Assembly (NCBI RefSeq): GCF_006542625.1
Contig: NC_044402.1
Coordinates: 31,775,553-31,839,552, forward strand
Length of the DNA stretch: 64,000 bases
Direction: 5' to 3'
Source of the DNA: Nomascus leucogenys
Lineage: Eukaryota; Chordata; Mammalia; Primates; Hylobatidae
The notes beneath the pieces are model-generated. The model saw only the letters and a program-made list of their open reading frames with translations. It made no database searches and was not told the origin of the DNA. A program made the position numbers and the translations under genes. Shown here piece after piece: positions 20,741 to 31,770 of the stretch; within the stretch, counting starts at the first letter, position 1; every line of letters begins with the position of its first letter.

Positions 20741-21300
20741 TATTATTGTAGCACAGAGAGATGTACCTGACATGGGAGGGCAAGGAAGGCTTCCTTGAGA
20801 TCACATGTGAGCAGAGTCCAAAACAATCAGGCAGAATTGGGAGAACAGGGGAGGAAAGGGCATTCCAGACTGAGGGAACAGCACGTACAAAGACTGGCGG
20901 CAAGAGGCCATAGCGCGTTAATTACTATTTAGTGAGTACCAACTGTGTGTCAAGGACATCTAGAAGCCTTCAGGGACTGTAATCAGTATCAAATGACTGG
21001 CTTGTCTGGGATGAAGAGAAGACTGGGGAGAGAAGCAGCTGGAAGGTACAGGAAGTACCGGTTCACAAAGGTCTTAAAAATCCAGGCTAAGGAGTCAAGA
21101 CGTTATCCACAGGACAGTGGGGAGATGCTGAAGGATAAGCAAAGAGTTTCCTAATCAAGTTGTACCTCAGTAAACTCACTTTGAACCATACTAGTTAAAG
21201 GAATGGAGGCACGCAAGGCTGGAGGGCACACTAGGTGCCCAGTCAGGAGATGATGGTGGCCTGAAGTGGGGATTGGCAGTGGCAGGAGAGAGAAGTAGCC
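20741..21300 (-). repeat. L2 internal/3' UTR fragment
   Basis: Reversed L2 phrases in order: GGAAGGCTTCCTTGAGATCA, GGGCATTCCAGACTGAGGGA, CACGTACAAAGACTGGCGGC, AATCCAGGCTAAGGAGTCAA, CAGGAGATGATGGTGGCCTG. Non-coding. Confidence 0.75.
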
Positions 21301-21710
21301 TAGGTTTGATTACTTCATTGGAGGGGAGCTCACCATCAAACCAGAAGACTGGTGGGGACCAAGATACCAGCTGAGCTTCACAGGGTCAAGGGTCAGCAAT
21401 GGCCCAATGCCAGGCAGTTGGCCAAAGTCTGAACAGGTGAGTAGATGGGAGGAGAAAAACCCAGCAGGAGTTGGCAGGGACCCTGCAGCAGGAAAGGACT
21501 CCAGCCCCTGAGGGACTGATGAAGAAAGAGAATTTTCCACCAGACAGCTGGGGACAGGGGAGACAATGGAAAACCAGAACCAGGAAGGTGGGTCCCTCAG
21601 GCTGGCAGCCAGACTGAGGATGCTCAGCTTCAAGAAAGGGATGGAGTTCTTTTTGTGTCCCTCCTCCTCCCTGGTCCTAAACACCCCCTTCCGTGGCAGG
21701 TGGATTCTGT
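21301..21710. other. Unassigned sequence
   Basis: About 410 bp. A 170-codon minus-strand frame (21310-21822) runs through it and into the adjacent Alu poly-A, so it is not a credible gene. Confidence 0.5.
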
Positions 21711-21938
21711 TTTTTTTTTTTTTTTTTTTTTTTTTTTGAGATGGGGTCTCACACTCTGTCACCCAGGCTGGAGTGCAGTGGTGCAATCTCAGCTCACTGC
21801 AACCTCCACCTCCCAGACTCAAGTGATCCTCCCTCCTCAGCCTCCTGAGAAGCTAGGACCACAGGCATGCACAACCACGCCTGGCTACTTTTTGTATTTT
21901 TGGTAGAGACGGGGTTTTGCCACGTTGCCCAGGCTGGA
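21711..21938 (-). mobile_element. Partial Alu
   Basis: Minus-strand Alu from a long T-head to GCCACGTTGCCCAGGCTGG. The terminal 70-80 bp (Alu 5' end) are missing. Confidence 0.9.
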
Positions 21939-21980
21939 CAGGTAGATTGTTTAATCAGGTCAGGTGAAGAGGGGGCAATG

Positions 21981-22245
21981 TGGTAAAAGGGAAAGAGCAG
22001 GAGCTCTGAAGTCAGAGTCTGAGTTGAACCTCATCCTTGAGCCACTCACTAGCTCTGTGACTTCAGGCAAGTTACTTAACCTCCCTGAGCCGTAGCTCAT
22101 TAATCTGTAAAAGGAGAATAAACAACAACTACTCCCCAGGGCTTGCTGAATGGGAACAGCACCTCTAGCTCCTGCAGTGGAGTTATTGTGAGGATGCAGT
22201 TAACATTTGAAAGCCCAGGGCCTGGCACCAGGGTGGGAGCTCGGT
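21981..22245 (+). repeat. MIR SINE
   Basis: Plus-strand MIR: GAGCAGGAGCTCTGAAGTCA, CTCACTAGCTCTGTGACTTC, AAGTTACTTAACCTCCCTGA, TGTGAGGATGCAGTTAACAT, GGGCCTGGCACC. A short insert (GCTTGCTGAATGGGAACAGC) interrupts the second half. Confidence 0.88.
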
Positions 22246-22558
22246 CAATTCATCAACCATCCCCCTTCATCAGAAGCCATGCATGTGCAGGACCTTGCAC
22301 TGAGGGTTCCCTGTGCTATGTTATCTCCCTTTTAACAAATCCGGGGAGACATCACCATTTCATTTGGTAGGCCAGGAATCAGAGTCAGAGACGTAAGGAA
22401 CACGTCCAACATCACGTTGCATTGTTTCTCCCAACTTTAGTCTTGTATCTTCCGCACAACTTTTTCGATATCAACTGACCATCTATACTATTTTTTGCTT
22501 AAAATTTTATTTAAATTAGTCCCTTTTTTACATTAATCAATGTACTCTTTTATTTAAG
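22246..22558. other. Unassigned sequence
   Basis: About 310 bp, AT-rich near 22440-22558. No repeat or gene recognised. Confidence 0.45.
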
Positions 22559-22564
22559 AGATGG

Positions 22565-22865
22565 GGCTAGACATGGTGGCTCACGCCTGTCATTCCAGCA
22601 CTTTGGGAGGCCAAGGCAGACGGATCACTTGAGGTCAGGAGTTTGAGACCAGCCTGGTCAACATGGTGAAACTCTGTCTCTACCAAAAATACAAAAAATT
22701 AGCTGGGTGTGGTGGTGCAGGCCTGTAATCCCAGCTACTCGGGAGGCTGAGGCACAAGAATCGCTTGAACCCAGGAGGCAGAGGTTGCAATGAGCCAAGA
22801 TTGTGCCACTGCACTCCTGCCTGGGTGACAGAGCAAAACTCTGCCTCAAAAAAAAAAAAAAAAAA
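22565..22865 (+). mobile_element. AluS inserted at the head of an older Alu
   Basis: Full-length plus-strand dimer. TSD AGATGGGG (22559-22566 / 22866-22873) derives from the head of the Alu monomer that follows, giving a zero-gap inverted Alu pair. Confidence 0.93.
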
Positions 22866-23009
22866 AGATGGGGTCTCACTATGTTGCTCAAGCTGGAGTG
22901 CAATGGCTAGTATTCACAGATGTGATCATAGCACATTACAGCCTTTTCAAGAGACCTACCTGCCTCAGGCTCCCGAGTAGCTAGGACTACAGGCACATAT
23001 CTGGTTCCA
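22866..23009 (-). mobile_element. Monomeric Alu (FLAM-like)
   Basis: AGATGGGGTCTCACTATGTT to ACTACAGGCACATATCTGG, one arm only, with the TAGTATTCACAGATGTGATC insert seen in old monomers. Confidence 0.82.
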
Positions 23010-23158
23010 ATGTGCTTTTCTTTCTTTCTTTCTTTTTTTTTCCACATCAGATAGGTAATGTGCTGACAATATAACAACGTTTGAGTGAGGCACATCTCAC
23101 ACATGAAAGTGAAAAGCCGATCGTCATGCTTATGAACTATAAAAGGATACCAATTTAC

Positions 23159-23457
23159 TTTTTTTTTTTTTTTTGAGACAGGGTCTCACTCTGTTACCCT
23201 GGCTGGAGTGCAGTGGTGCAATCATAGCTCACAGCAGCCTAGACCTCCCAGGCTCAAAGTAAGCCTCCTGCCTCAGTTTCCTGAGTAGCTGGGACTAGAA
23301 GAGCATGCCACCATGTCTGGTTAATTTTTTTGACTTTTCGTAGAGCCAGGATCTCACTATGTTGCCCAGGCTGGTCTCAAACTCCTGGGCTAAAACGATC
23401 TTCCCACCTCGGCCTCCCAAAGTGCTGGGATTATAGGCATGAGCCACCGTGCCTGGC
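23159..23457 (-). mobile_element. AluJ SINE
   Basis: Full-length diverged dimer. Likely TSD CAATTTA on both sides (about 23151 and 23460). Confidence 0.92.
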
Positions 23458-23458
23458 C

Positions 23459-23685
23459 TCAATTTATTTTTTAGAACGGCTTTTTTGGGATGTAATTCAC
23501 ACACCATCCAACTCACCCATATAAAGCTTACAATTCAGTGGGCTTTTTTTTTTTTTTTTTAGGTATATTCACAGAATTGTGCAACATTACCACAATCAAT
23601 TTTAGAACATTTTCATAATTAATTTACTTTTAAAGGAAACTTTGCATCATTCTCATAAGTGGAAAACTTGAATTATTTGCCACAA
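23459..23685. repeat. L1M fragment
   Basis: TTGGGATGTAATTCACACAC, AAAGCTTACAATTCAGTGGG, AGAATTGTGCAACATTACCA and TTTTAGAACATTTTCATAAT match a common L1M segment. The same segment occurs at 60013-60070. Confidence 0.75.
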
Positions 23686-24858
23686 ATGGAAGGCAAAACA
23701 AAAATAAAGCAAAGAGATCTGGGCAATGTTATTAAATGCTATCTAGCTAGTGCTGCCTGTGAAGTATCTGAGCTTGAGACTTCTCTCTTTGCCAAAAAGG
23801 GAGGATGGGAGGTATTGAAGAGTTGTTGAAGACACACCAGCACTAAATTGAGACTCTCTCTTTGACATAATCAGAAAAACAAAAAAGGTAACTGAAAAGA
23901 AAAATTACATTTTCAATATATAATTTAATGCCACATCTCTGAGCCATCCTAAATCATCTTAAGTCTACGTCCCCACCTGCCTCCTCCAGGTAATTTAAGT
24001 GGCTTGCCCAGTGTCACACAGCTAGGTAGTGGCAGACTAAGCCTAGAGTTCAGGCTTCTTAACTGCTAATGCTGTGTCCTTTCCACTACGTCATAGTCCT
24101 CTTTGCAACCATTATTTTAAATTAGGTCAAGTGCCTAATGCGTATGCTAGGCAGCCCTGTTACAGATTTATAAAGCACAAATTTTACAGCTAGAAGGCAC
24201 ATCAGAAACAATCTAATCTAACTCATTTCATTTTACAGATGAGAAAACCAGTAAGTTTGTTCTCTTAAGCATGTTTAGAATTGCCTGTCAGTCAATTGGC
24301 TGGAACATACAACCAACAATATAGCTATAAACAGCTCAGAATTACAGTGATCTTTCTCTGGTCTCAACCTTAAACCAAACTTCCGGATATCTCAGCCCTG
24401 TCACCAGGTCCTGGTTTAGCTTCAGTCTTGCTCTTTAATTTGGTCTGTTCTCACTTCTACATGAGTAGTTTCCCCTTGACCTAAACTGCCTAGGTGGCTT
24501 TAAGGATCACAGGAGTGAGGAGACTTCGTTGGTGGATTGAAGGAGTGTGTTATATGAGAAAGAAATGAGAGCTTGTCAAGAACTGTGGAGGGTTTAAGAT
24601 TTTATCCTACTTGCAAGCTAACAAGTGAGCCTGCCGCAGCTTCATGGATGCTGGCAGAAGACACAAGACTTCTAGGTGTGTCTGAAACAAAAGGTCTTAT
24701 TTGCTCATAGCAATAGCAATAGCAAAAATACTGACATTTTCTCGTGCTCATTTCCTGAGTCCCAGTACCCAAAGACAATGCAAAGGGGGCCAGGTGACAT
24801 CTGTACACACAGCAAAGCATATCACAAGAGAGTACAGCTTTAAGCTTGGGGAACCAGA
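23686..24858. other. Mixed sequence with MIR and an unnamed old repeat
   Basis: 23985-24110 is a reversed MIR (TTAAGTGGCTTGCCCAGTGT, CACACAGCTAGGTAGTGGCA, TTCTTAACTGCTAATGCTGT). 24180-24250 (AGCTAGAAGGCACATCAGAA, CATTTCATTTTACAGATGAG) resembles another widely dispersed old repeat that I cannot name. The remainder looks unique, with no gene. Confidence 0.6.
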
Positions 24859-24974
24859 ATCTTTTTTTTTTTTTTTTGAGTCAGCATATTGCTCTATTGC
24901 CCAGGCGATCATAGCTCACTGCAATCACAAACTCCTAGGCTCAAGTAATCCTCCCCCCTCTGCCTAGGTGTGAG
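24859..24974 (-). mobile_element. Deleted Alu monomer
   Basis: Short minus-strand Alu left arm (GAGTCAGCATATTGCTCTAT) with an internal deletion at CCCAGGCGATCATAGC, ending abruptly after CCCCTCTGCCTAGGTGTGAG. Confidence 0.78.
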
Positions 24975-27074
24975 CTGAAGCACCCTGCTCAGAATCTTAG
25001 CTAATGGACAGTAAGCATGCTTTACTTTGCTCTGGGAAAGCAGCTCTGTTAAAAAGTTGGTCTGAAACAAAGGGCAGTGACTCTGCTTGCAAGGCATGCA
25101 GACATGGGAGAGACCCACGGAGAATTGTCTTCCAACAAGCGTTATGTACGTGCAGTCTATGGAAAGTGAGCTCACGGTTCTCTGCCATACCGGAAGGCAC
25201 AGGGTGAGGAAGATGGAGAACCAGAAGCCCAAGTCCACTAGTGCTTTCTGTTCTATATTGATTCTTATTGGTTTCAGTTATGGAAAGAGCATTTGGAGGC
25301 TTGCTTGTGGATTTTGGCACATGTCTTATTTTTTGATCATACAGCTCTCAATTCACAGCCTTGACTGGGTTTAGACAATTCAAATCATTCCTTCGCATAG
25401 CTATTAGAAAACCCTAGAAGCTCCATAAATTCACAGTTGGGAGAAAGAATATAATCTTCCAAATATTATCTGCTTCCTGAAAATAATGCATGCTGGGAGA
25501 ACCCAGGGTGGCCACACTGCAGTTGGTTTTAGAATGTTCACTCATCTCTTACATCATGTTTATCAATACCTAAAATAAATGTGGTAAGATCTAACAGTCA
25601 CCATGATGCAGTCACCAAGATTCCTGACTTGGTCTAGTCTCTCATCTGAAATGAGGACTACATGGGCCATGAAGTAAGATGTTATTTGTTATGTGGGGTC
25701 CACATCTGAGGCAGATATTTTGTGTCTATAACCAAGACCTTGAATCCAGCCAGGCCTCTGGCTGTCAGGCATAATGCTGTTCGTTTTATTCCTCTGCCTG
25801 GAGAAGAATAAATTCCTAGGCTAAAGAAAGGCCAAAGCAACTGAGGACAGGAGCTCGTAGATACCGCTGGAACCATACCAGGACCTGGGATGTGGTCCAC
25901 AGAGGAATTCTGTGGCATTCCATAGGTCCTCAGGCTCTTTGCAACCAACTCAGATGGGAGTTAACCTGTTGACTGGACTCAGGCAATGAGTTCCTGGCAG
26001 GTGAGTCAGTGGCCACACCCTCCAACTGGGGGCAAAGGGCAAAAATTATGTCAGTAAAACAAGGCCAAGCACAATGGTACAGGGCAAAGGCCATTCGAGT
26101 GGGATATCTTTAGCTGGTGATTCTAAAAGAGTGATATGAGAACCACAGATGTTCCTGCAGATGTGGTGGGCTGCTCTAGATATAAATATAAATATAAATA
26201 TAGAACTGGCTATCCAAAGAGGTCCTTCTAGCTCATTGCCTCCTGGAGAACTCTATTTGGAATTGGGAAGTAAAAGGGGATAAATTAGAGGGATCATGGA
26301 GTCTTTTGCCCTGTCCAAGCAATCCATAAACTACTGCTTTTATGCTCTGTTCCTTGGTGCTATCGTGAAGAATTTTAGTTCATGAAGATCCCTGAAGATC
26401 TGCAGCCCCTTATGGACTCTATATACTGCCACACACCTGGTTGCTGTAATCCCCAGATATTACCACACACAGAAGAGGAAGACTTCCTTCTTCCTAAAAG
26501 AAGCTGTGGGCCCTAAAGTAATCTCATGAATGCCCAGCAACCTCTTGGCCTATGAACCCAAATGACACCTCCCACATTATGCTATGACTGATGTCCAAGG
26601 ACCAACATTTATTACTGGCAGAGAACTGTGAAAATACTTCCTCCCCACTGTGCGGTGGGCTCTAACCTTTGAGCTGTGCCTGCCAATAAATATTCACCTA
26701 TCTCAGACAGGAAAAAGCACCCTGTGTGGGGTGAAAGAACTGGGATCCAGCACAGCTGGCCAACCTGGGTCCCAGAAATGTCATGTAGGTTGCCTTGATG
26801 CTTGGGTTTGTGTTTTTCTATCCATTGTGAAAGACTGATTTACAAACTCTGGGTGGTTGTACAGGCTTGCTGGGCTCCTGCGGTCGTCGAATGCACAGAA
26901 TTTCCACAGCAGCTTTGGACAGCTGACTCCGCTTTACTTTTGTTAACTATTTCTACACTTGGCCTCCACATTGTGGCCTGCGAGGCTAACATGTCTGAGA
27001 AGAAGCTTCAAGAAAGAATGTGTGAATTAGAGTTCATCCCTAAGCTGGGGCCCGCAATCAGATTGTACTTTCAA
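24975..27074. other. 2.1 kb Alu-free stretch, unassigned
   Basis: The longest Alu-free stretch before 32.5 kb. It holds a short ATAAAT microsatellite (26178-26203) and an AATAAATATTCACC motif at 26686. 26220-27070 has the look of a decayed retroviral LTR or internal region, but no family could be recalled. Frames of up to 134 codons have no recognisable domain. Confidence 0.4.
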
Positions 27075-27087
27075 GATACTGTCTCAG

Positions 27088-27353
27088 GGCCAGGCGCGGT
27101 GGCTCACGCCTGTAATCCCAGTGCTTTGGGAGGCCAAGGCAGGCAGATCACTCAAGGTCAGTTCAAGAGCAGCCTGGCCAACATTATGAAACCCCGTCTC
27201 TACTAAAAAAAAAAAAAAAAAAAACTAAAAAAATTAGCTGAGGCAGGAAAAGCACTTGAACCCAGGAGGCAGAGGTTGCAGTAAGCCAAGATTGCATCAC
27301 TGCACTTCAGCCTGGGTGACAAAGTGAGACTCTGTCTCAAAAAAAAAAAAAAG
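27088..27353 (+). mobile_element. Deleted AluS with exact TSD
   Basis: Plus-strand Alu missing the start of the right arm (ATTAGCTGAGGCAGGAAAAG). Perfect 13-bp TSD GATACTGTCTCAG at 27075-27087 and 27354-27366. Confidence 0.95.
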
Positions 27354-27366
27354 GATACTGTCTCAG

Positions 27367-27555
27367 AGTTTGGGACTCAAGCCATTGACTTTCTAGTGGC
27401 TTGTTACTTTGGAAACCTTCTGGTGACCCAGCATCCTGGGACATTGCTTGGCCCACCTAATTTGACTTTCTGCTCAGGCTCTTATATGAAAACCAGGGCT
27501 TCTAATACCTGGCATAAACACTTCACAGAGAACACCACATTTAGAAGACATGCCT
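27367..27555. other. Unassigned sequence
   Basis: Short unique-looking spacer between an Alu and the MaLR-like LTR. It continues the sequence before the Alu. Confidence 0.45.
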
Positions 27556-28160
27556 GCATTAGTTTTCTATGGCTACTGTAACAAATTACCAGTTTTATAT
27601 GGCTACTGTAACAAATTACCACCAACTTGGCAGCTTAAAACAACACAGACTTTTTACCTTACAGTTCTGTAGGTCAAAAATCCAATGCAGGTTTACCAGG
27701 CTAAAATTAAGGTGCTGGCTAGATCGTGTTCCTTTCTGCGGCTCCAGAGAATTTGTTTCCTTGCCTTTTCTGGCTTCCAGAAACTCTGCATTTCTTGGGT
27801 CATCACCCCTTTTCTCCGTCTTCAAAGCCAGCAATGCTATTTGTCTTCAACCATCCATTCTTCCATAACACATCTCCCTCTGACTCTGACTCCTCTCCTG
27901 CCTCTAGGTTCCACTTTTAAGGACGCTTGTGATTACGATGAACCTACTTCGATAATCCAAGATAATCGCTTTATTTTTTATGCATTTATTTTTTGGGGAA
28001 GGGAAGTCTGGTTGAATAACTGCTTTATTTTAAGGTCAGCTAATTAGCAAATCTTAATTGCATCTGCAACCTTAATTTCCCTTTTGTCATGAAACCTAAC
28101 ATATTCATTAGGATATGAACATTTGGGGGAAGATCTTTATTCTGCCTACTGCAGTTCCCT
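27556..28160 (-). mobile_element. MLT1-related MaLR LTR
   Basis: Reads as the reverse complement of an MLT1-type LTR: GCATTAGTTTTCTATGGCTA, GGCAGCTTAAAACAACACAG, CTTACAGTTCTGTAGGTCA, CCTTGCCTTTTCTGGCTTCC, TAATTGCATCTGCAACCTTA, ending TTATTCTGCCTACTGCAG. It contains an internal 30-bp tandem duplication. No viral genes. Confidence 0.7.
27561..27620. repeat. 30-bp perfect-phase tandem duplication
   Basis: 27561-27590 and 27591-27620 are two adjacent copies (AGTTTTCTATGGCTACTGTA… and AGTTTTATATGGCTACTGTA…), identical except for one C/A difference. Lies at the outer end of the MaLR-like LTR. Confidence 0.95.
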
Positions 28161-28271
28161 TCTGAATTACTTTTGGACAATCTGAGGTAAGTAAATGTAA
28201 ACACTTGCTGTGTCTGTCTTCCAAGCTGGACTGTGTTTGGGGACGGTCAAGCCTTTTAATTTAGATTATAT

Positions 28272-28566
28272 GTATTTTTTTGAGATGGAGTTTCACTCTT
28301 GTTGCCCAGGCTGGAGTGCAATGGCATGATCTCGGCTCACTGCAACCTCTGCCTCCCAGGTTCAAGTGATTTCTCCTGCCTTAGCCTCCCAAGTAGCTGG
28401 GATTACAGGTATGCACCACCACACCCAGCTAATTTTTTGTATTTTTAATAGAGATGGGGTTTCTCCATGTTGGTCAGGCTGGTCTCCAACTCCTGACCTC
28501 AGGTGATCCACCCGCCTCAGCCTCCCAAAGTGCTGAGATTACAGGCATGAGCCACTGCGCCTGGCC
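28272..28566 (-). mobile_element. AluS SINE
   Basis: Full-length minus-strand dimer, short T-head, ending CACTGCGCCTGGCC. Confidence 0.93.
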
Positions 28567-28649
28567 ATAATGTAGATCACATCTTAAATGTGTAGTCTAT
28601 AACTGATCCAGTCCTCCCCATGAGCTGAGCTGATGATGGTTGGGAGAAT

Positions 28650-28949
28650 TTTTTTCTTTTCTTTTTTCTTTTTTTTTTTTGAGATAGAGTCTTGCTCTGT
28701 CACCCAGGCTGGAGTGCAGTGGCACAATTTTGGCTCACTGCAACCTCCGTCTCTCAGGTTCAAGCGATTCTACTGCCTCAGTCTCCCGAGAAGCTGGGAT
28801 TACAGGCGCCCACCACTATGCCCAGCTAATTTTTTGTATTTTTAGTAGAGACAGGGTTTCACCATGTTGGCCAGGTCTCAAACTCCTGACCTTGTGATTC
28901 AAGGTGCCTCAGCCTCCCAAAGTGCTGGCATGAGCCACCGCGCCCGGCT
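28650..28949 (-). mobile_element. AluS SINE
   Basis: Minus-strand dimer with small deletions (GGCCAGGTCTCAAACTCC, GCTGGCATGAGCC). The flanks TGGTTGGGAGAATTTTT and TGGTTGTGGGAATTTTT are a diverged TSD. Confidence 0.93.
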
Positions 28950-29056
28950 GGTTGTGGGAATTTTTAACCGACAGTCCGATTTGAGGGTGTGGGAGACATG
29001 TGATGTTGCTATCCATGTAGAATCCTATTGTCTGGTGAATGATTTACTTGTTTAAC

Positions 29057-29265
29057 TGATGCTTACAGAATGCTTATATGTAAGAACTTTACAAACTAAT
29101 TTAATTATCATAACAACCTTATCATATATGTACAACTGTTATCATCATCCTTGTTTTACAGATAAGGAAACTGAGGCATAAAAAGATGAGTAACCTGTCC
29201 CAGGTCACACAGATAGTATGTGGCAGAGATGGGCCTTGCAGCCAGGCAGCCTGTGGGCCATTCTG
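29057..29265 (-). repeat. MIR SINE
   Basis: Reversed MIR: CAGAATGCTTATATGTAAGA, TTTACAGATAAGGAAACTGA, CCCAGGTCACACAGATAGTA, GTGGCAGAGATGGGCC. Confidence 0.88.
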
Positions 29266-30176
29266 AATCCTTGTTCCTATGCCCCCATACCAAGCTGCCT
29301 TGTTCTCTTGGTTTCTGCTTACTCTTCAGGCCTCGCTGCTCTGGTAGGCAAACTTGCGGTCCATTCTTTAAAAAAGCCGACCCTCTCCCTCCAACAGTGG
29401 TTCCTCCCCCTTGCAACTTGATGCTCATGCTCATTTCTCCCTCTGTTCTCAGTGGTACAGACCCCTGACCTCCTCTGAGCTTGCTGTAGGGTCACCTTGC
29501 CCCATCAGGGCCGTCCCACACACAGCAGGCTGCTGGCTCCCAATATGATATCCATGCCATGCAAGAATCAGGGGGAATCAGGAGAGCTCAGCCTCAGAGC
29601 TTCTCTCTACCTACTCAGGTTTTTTCACTGCCAGGTTCACTTTGGCATGGCTGCCCCGGTTGGGCATAAAACAGCCTTGGATACAAGTTCCTCCCAGAGT
29701 CCCTAGTGGGGAGCTGGGTGAGAGCTCCCTCTGTGTACGGAGTACCACTCATTAGGTAGTGCAACTGTCCAGACCCCATCCAAGACCTGGAGAAAAGGAA
29801 CAAGCATGAGACCCTTCTGACCCTCTTCTCTCTCCTTACCCTTCCCACCGCCCAGCAGGCCAGAAAGAGAGTGGGGCTTTCTCTATCTTAGGTTCTCTCT
29901 ATCTATCTTAGGGCTTTCTCTGTCTCTACATTAGAGTTGGCCTGCTGTTCTGGTGGCAACGGCCTCTGCTCTGCTAAGAGAAGACTCCAGGAGCTAGTCA
30001 TTCAGGCATGGCCTTTGCTTTACTAAGGAGGGAGAATCTGGAAGGATTTGGAAAATCTCTTGAGTTATAGCTAACCTCTTCAGCTATATAGTGGGACACC
30101 AACACCCTGATGCCTGGCCTATCAAAGGCGTTCAGTGTGTGGTAGTTATTTACCACTTTATCTCTCTCTCTCTCTC
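29266..30176. other. Unassigned, mostly unique sequence
   Basis: About 900 bp. Contains a short imperfect tandem repeat of CTTTCTCTATCTTAGG units at 29875-29930 and a CT run just before the next Alu. No exon recognised. Confidence 0.5.
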
Positions 30177-30475
30177 TTTTTTTTTTTTCCTTGGGATGGA
30201 GTCTTGCTCTTGTCACCCAGGCTGGAGTGCAATGGAGCGATCTCAGCTCACTGAAACCTCTGCCTCTCGGGTTCAAGCAATTCTCCCGCCTCAGCCTCCT
30301 GAACAGCTGGGATTATAGGCATGTGCCAATACGGCCAGCTAATTTTTGTATTTTTAGTAGAGACAGGGTTTCACCATGTTGGCCAGGCTGGTCTCCAACT
30401 CCTGACCTCAGGTGATCCACCCGCCTCGGCCTCCCAGAGTGCTGGGATTACAGGCATGAGCCACCGCACCTGGCC
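30177..30475 (-). mobile_element. AluS SINE
   Basis: Full-length minus-strand dimer with a CT/T head, ending CACCGCACCTGGCC. Confidence 0.93.
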
Positions 30476-31399
30476 TTATTTATCATTCTCTAAACCCAGA
30501 ACTTTCACACTTCTTTGTCTGAATGTAGGAAATTTGTTTTACATTCTGACACTGCACGAATGTACATATATAGTACATAACTGAAACAAATGCTACACAA
30601 AACAATACTTATTATTACTTAATGCAATATATCCAGTTAATTTTTAATATATTCTCTTTTTGTAAAAAGAAACACCCTGGTGGTGACCCATAACCCCTCT
30701 CCTCAGACTTACTTTCCCCCTTCTCTGAGATCTCATAGTGCTCTTGAGAGGTGACAGCATGCTGGCAGTCCTCACAGCCCTCGCTTGCTCTCCACGCCTC
30801 CTCTGCCTGGGCTCCCACTTTGGCAGCACTTGAGGAGCCCTTCAGCCCACCACTGCACTGTGGGAGCCCCTTTCTGGGCTGGCCAAGGCGGGAGCCGGCT
30901 CCCTCAGCTTGCAGGGAGGTGCGGAAGGAGAGGTGCGAGCGGGAACAGGGACTGCGTGAGGCGCTTGCGGGCCAGCTGGAGTTCTGGGTGGGCGTGGGCT
31001 TGGCGGGCCCCTCACTCAGAGCAGCTGGCCGGCCTTGCCGGCCCCGGGCAATGAGGGACTTAGCACACGGGCCAGCAGCTGCGGAGGGTGTACTTGGTCC
31101 CCCAGAAGTGCCAGCCCACCGGCGCTGCGCTCGATTTCTCACCAGGCCTTAGCTGCCTTCTGGCGGGGCAGGGCTCGGGACTTGCAGCCCACCATGCCTG
31201 AGCCTTCCCCCGCCTCCGTGGGCTCCTGTGCAGCCCGAGCCTCCCCGACAAGTGAGCCCCCTGCTCCACGGTGCCCAGTCCCAACGACCACCCAAGAGCT
31301 GAGGAGTGCAAGCGCACGGCGCGGGACTGGCAGGCAGCTCAACCTGCAGCCTTGGTGCAGGATCCACTGGGTGAAGCCAGCTAGGCTCCTGAGTCTGGT

Positions 31400-31690
31400 G
31401 GAGATGTGGAGAACCTTTATGTCTAGCTCAGGGATTGTAAATACACCAATCGGCACTCTGTATCTAGCTCAAGGTTTGTAAACACACCAATCAGCACCCT
31501 GTGTCTAGCTCAGGGTTTGTGAGTGCACCCATCAACACTCTGTATCTAGCTGCTCTGGTGGGGCCTTAGAGAACCTTTGTGTGGATACTCTGTAGCTAAC
31601 TGATCTGATGGGGACGTGGAGAACCTTTATGTCTAGCTCAGGGATTGTAAACGCACCAGTCAGCGCCCTGTCAAAACAGACCACTGGGCT
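31400..31690 (+). promoter_or_regulatory. LTR12 tandem enhancer repeats with CCAAT boxes
   Basis: Repeated CTAGCTCAGGGNTTGTAAA…CACCAATC units, diverged and with a partial larger duplication: TGGAGAACCTTTATGTCTAG occurs near 31406 and again near 31616. Intact CCAAT boxes at 31446-31450, 31487-31491 and, just beyond the block, 31694-31698. In HERV9 LTRs these bind NF-Y, which is family knowledge not shown here. Confidence 0.8.
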
Positions 31691-31717
31691 CTACCAATCA
31701 GCAGGACGTGGATGGGG

Positions 31718-31770
31718 CCAGATAAGAGAATAAAAGCAGGCTGCTGGAGCCAGCAGTGGCAACTCACTTG
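31718..31770 (+). promoter_or_regulatory. LTR12 core promoter
   Basis: AGATAAG (GATA-type motif) lies immediately upstream of AATAAAAG, a TATA-like box. Initiation would be expected about 25-30 bp downstream, near 31755-31765, reading on the plus strand toward CpG island A. Confidence 0.65.

Noticed and set aside
21310..21822. 170-codon minus-strand frame with a lysine run
   Set aside because: Its start lies in an Alu, and the lysine run is the Alu poly-A tail. The rest has no domain.
21981..22245. tRNA-like segment
   Set aside because: The tRNA resemblance is that of a MIR SINE head, as at the other MIR copies. No cloverleaf gene is present.
26220..27070. Possible endogenous retroviral LTR or internal region
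   Set aside because: Some LTR-like look (AATAAATATTCACC, imperfect gene-like frames) but no termini, TSD or recognisable motif, so it is left as unassigned.
30751..31481. Frames of 133-175 codons near 31 kb
   Set aside because: They lie wholly or mostly in the GC-rich front half of the LTR12, which is non-coding U3 sequence.
31400..31690. Spaced repeats near 31.4-31.7 kb as a CRISPR-like array
   Set aside because: They are diverged LTR12 enhancer units of variable spacing in a mammalian genome. No cas genes.
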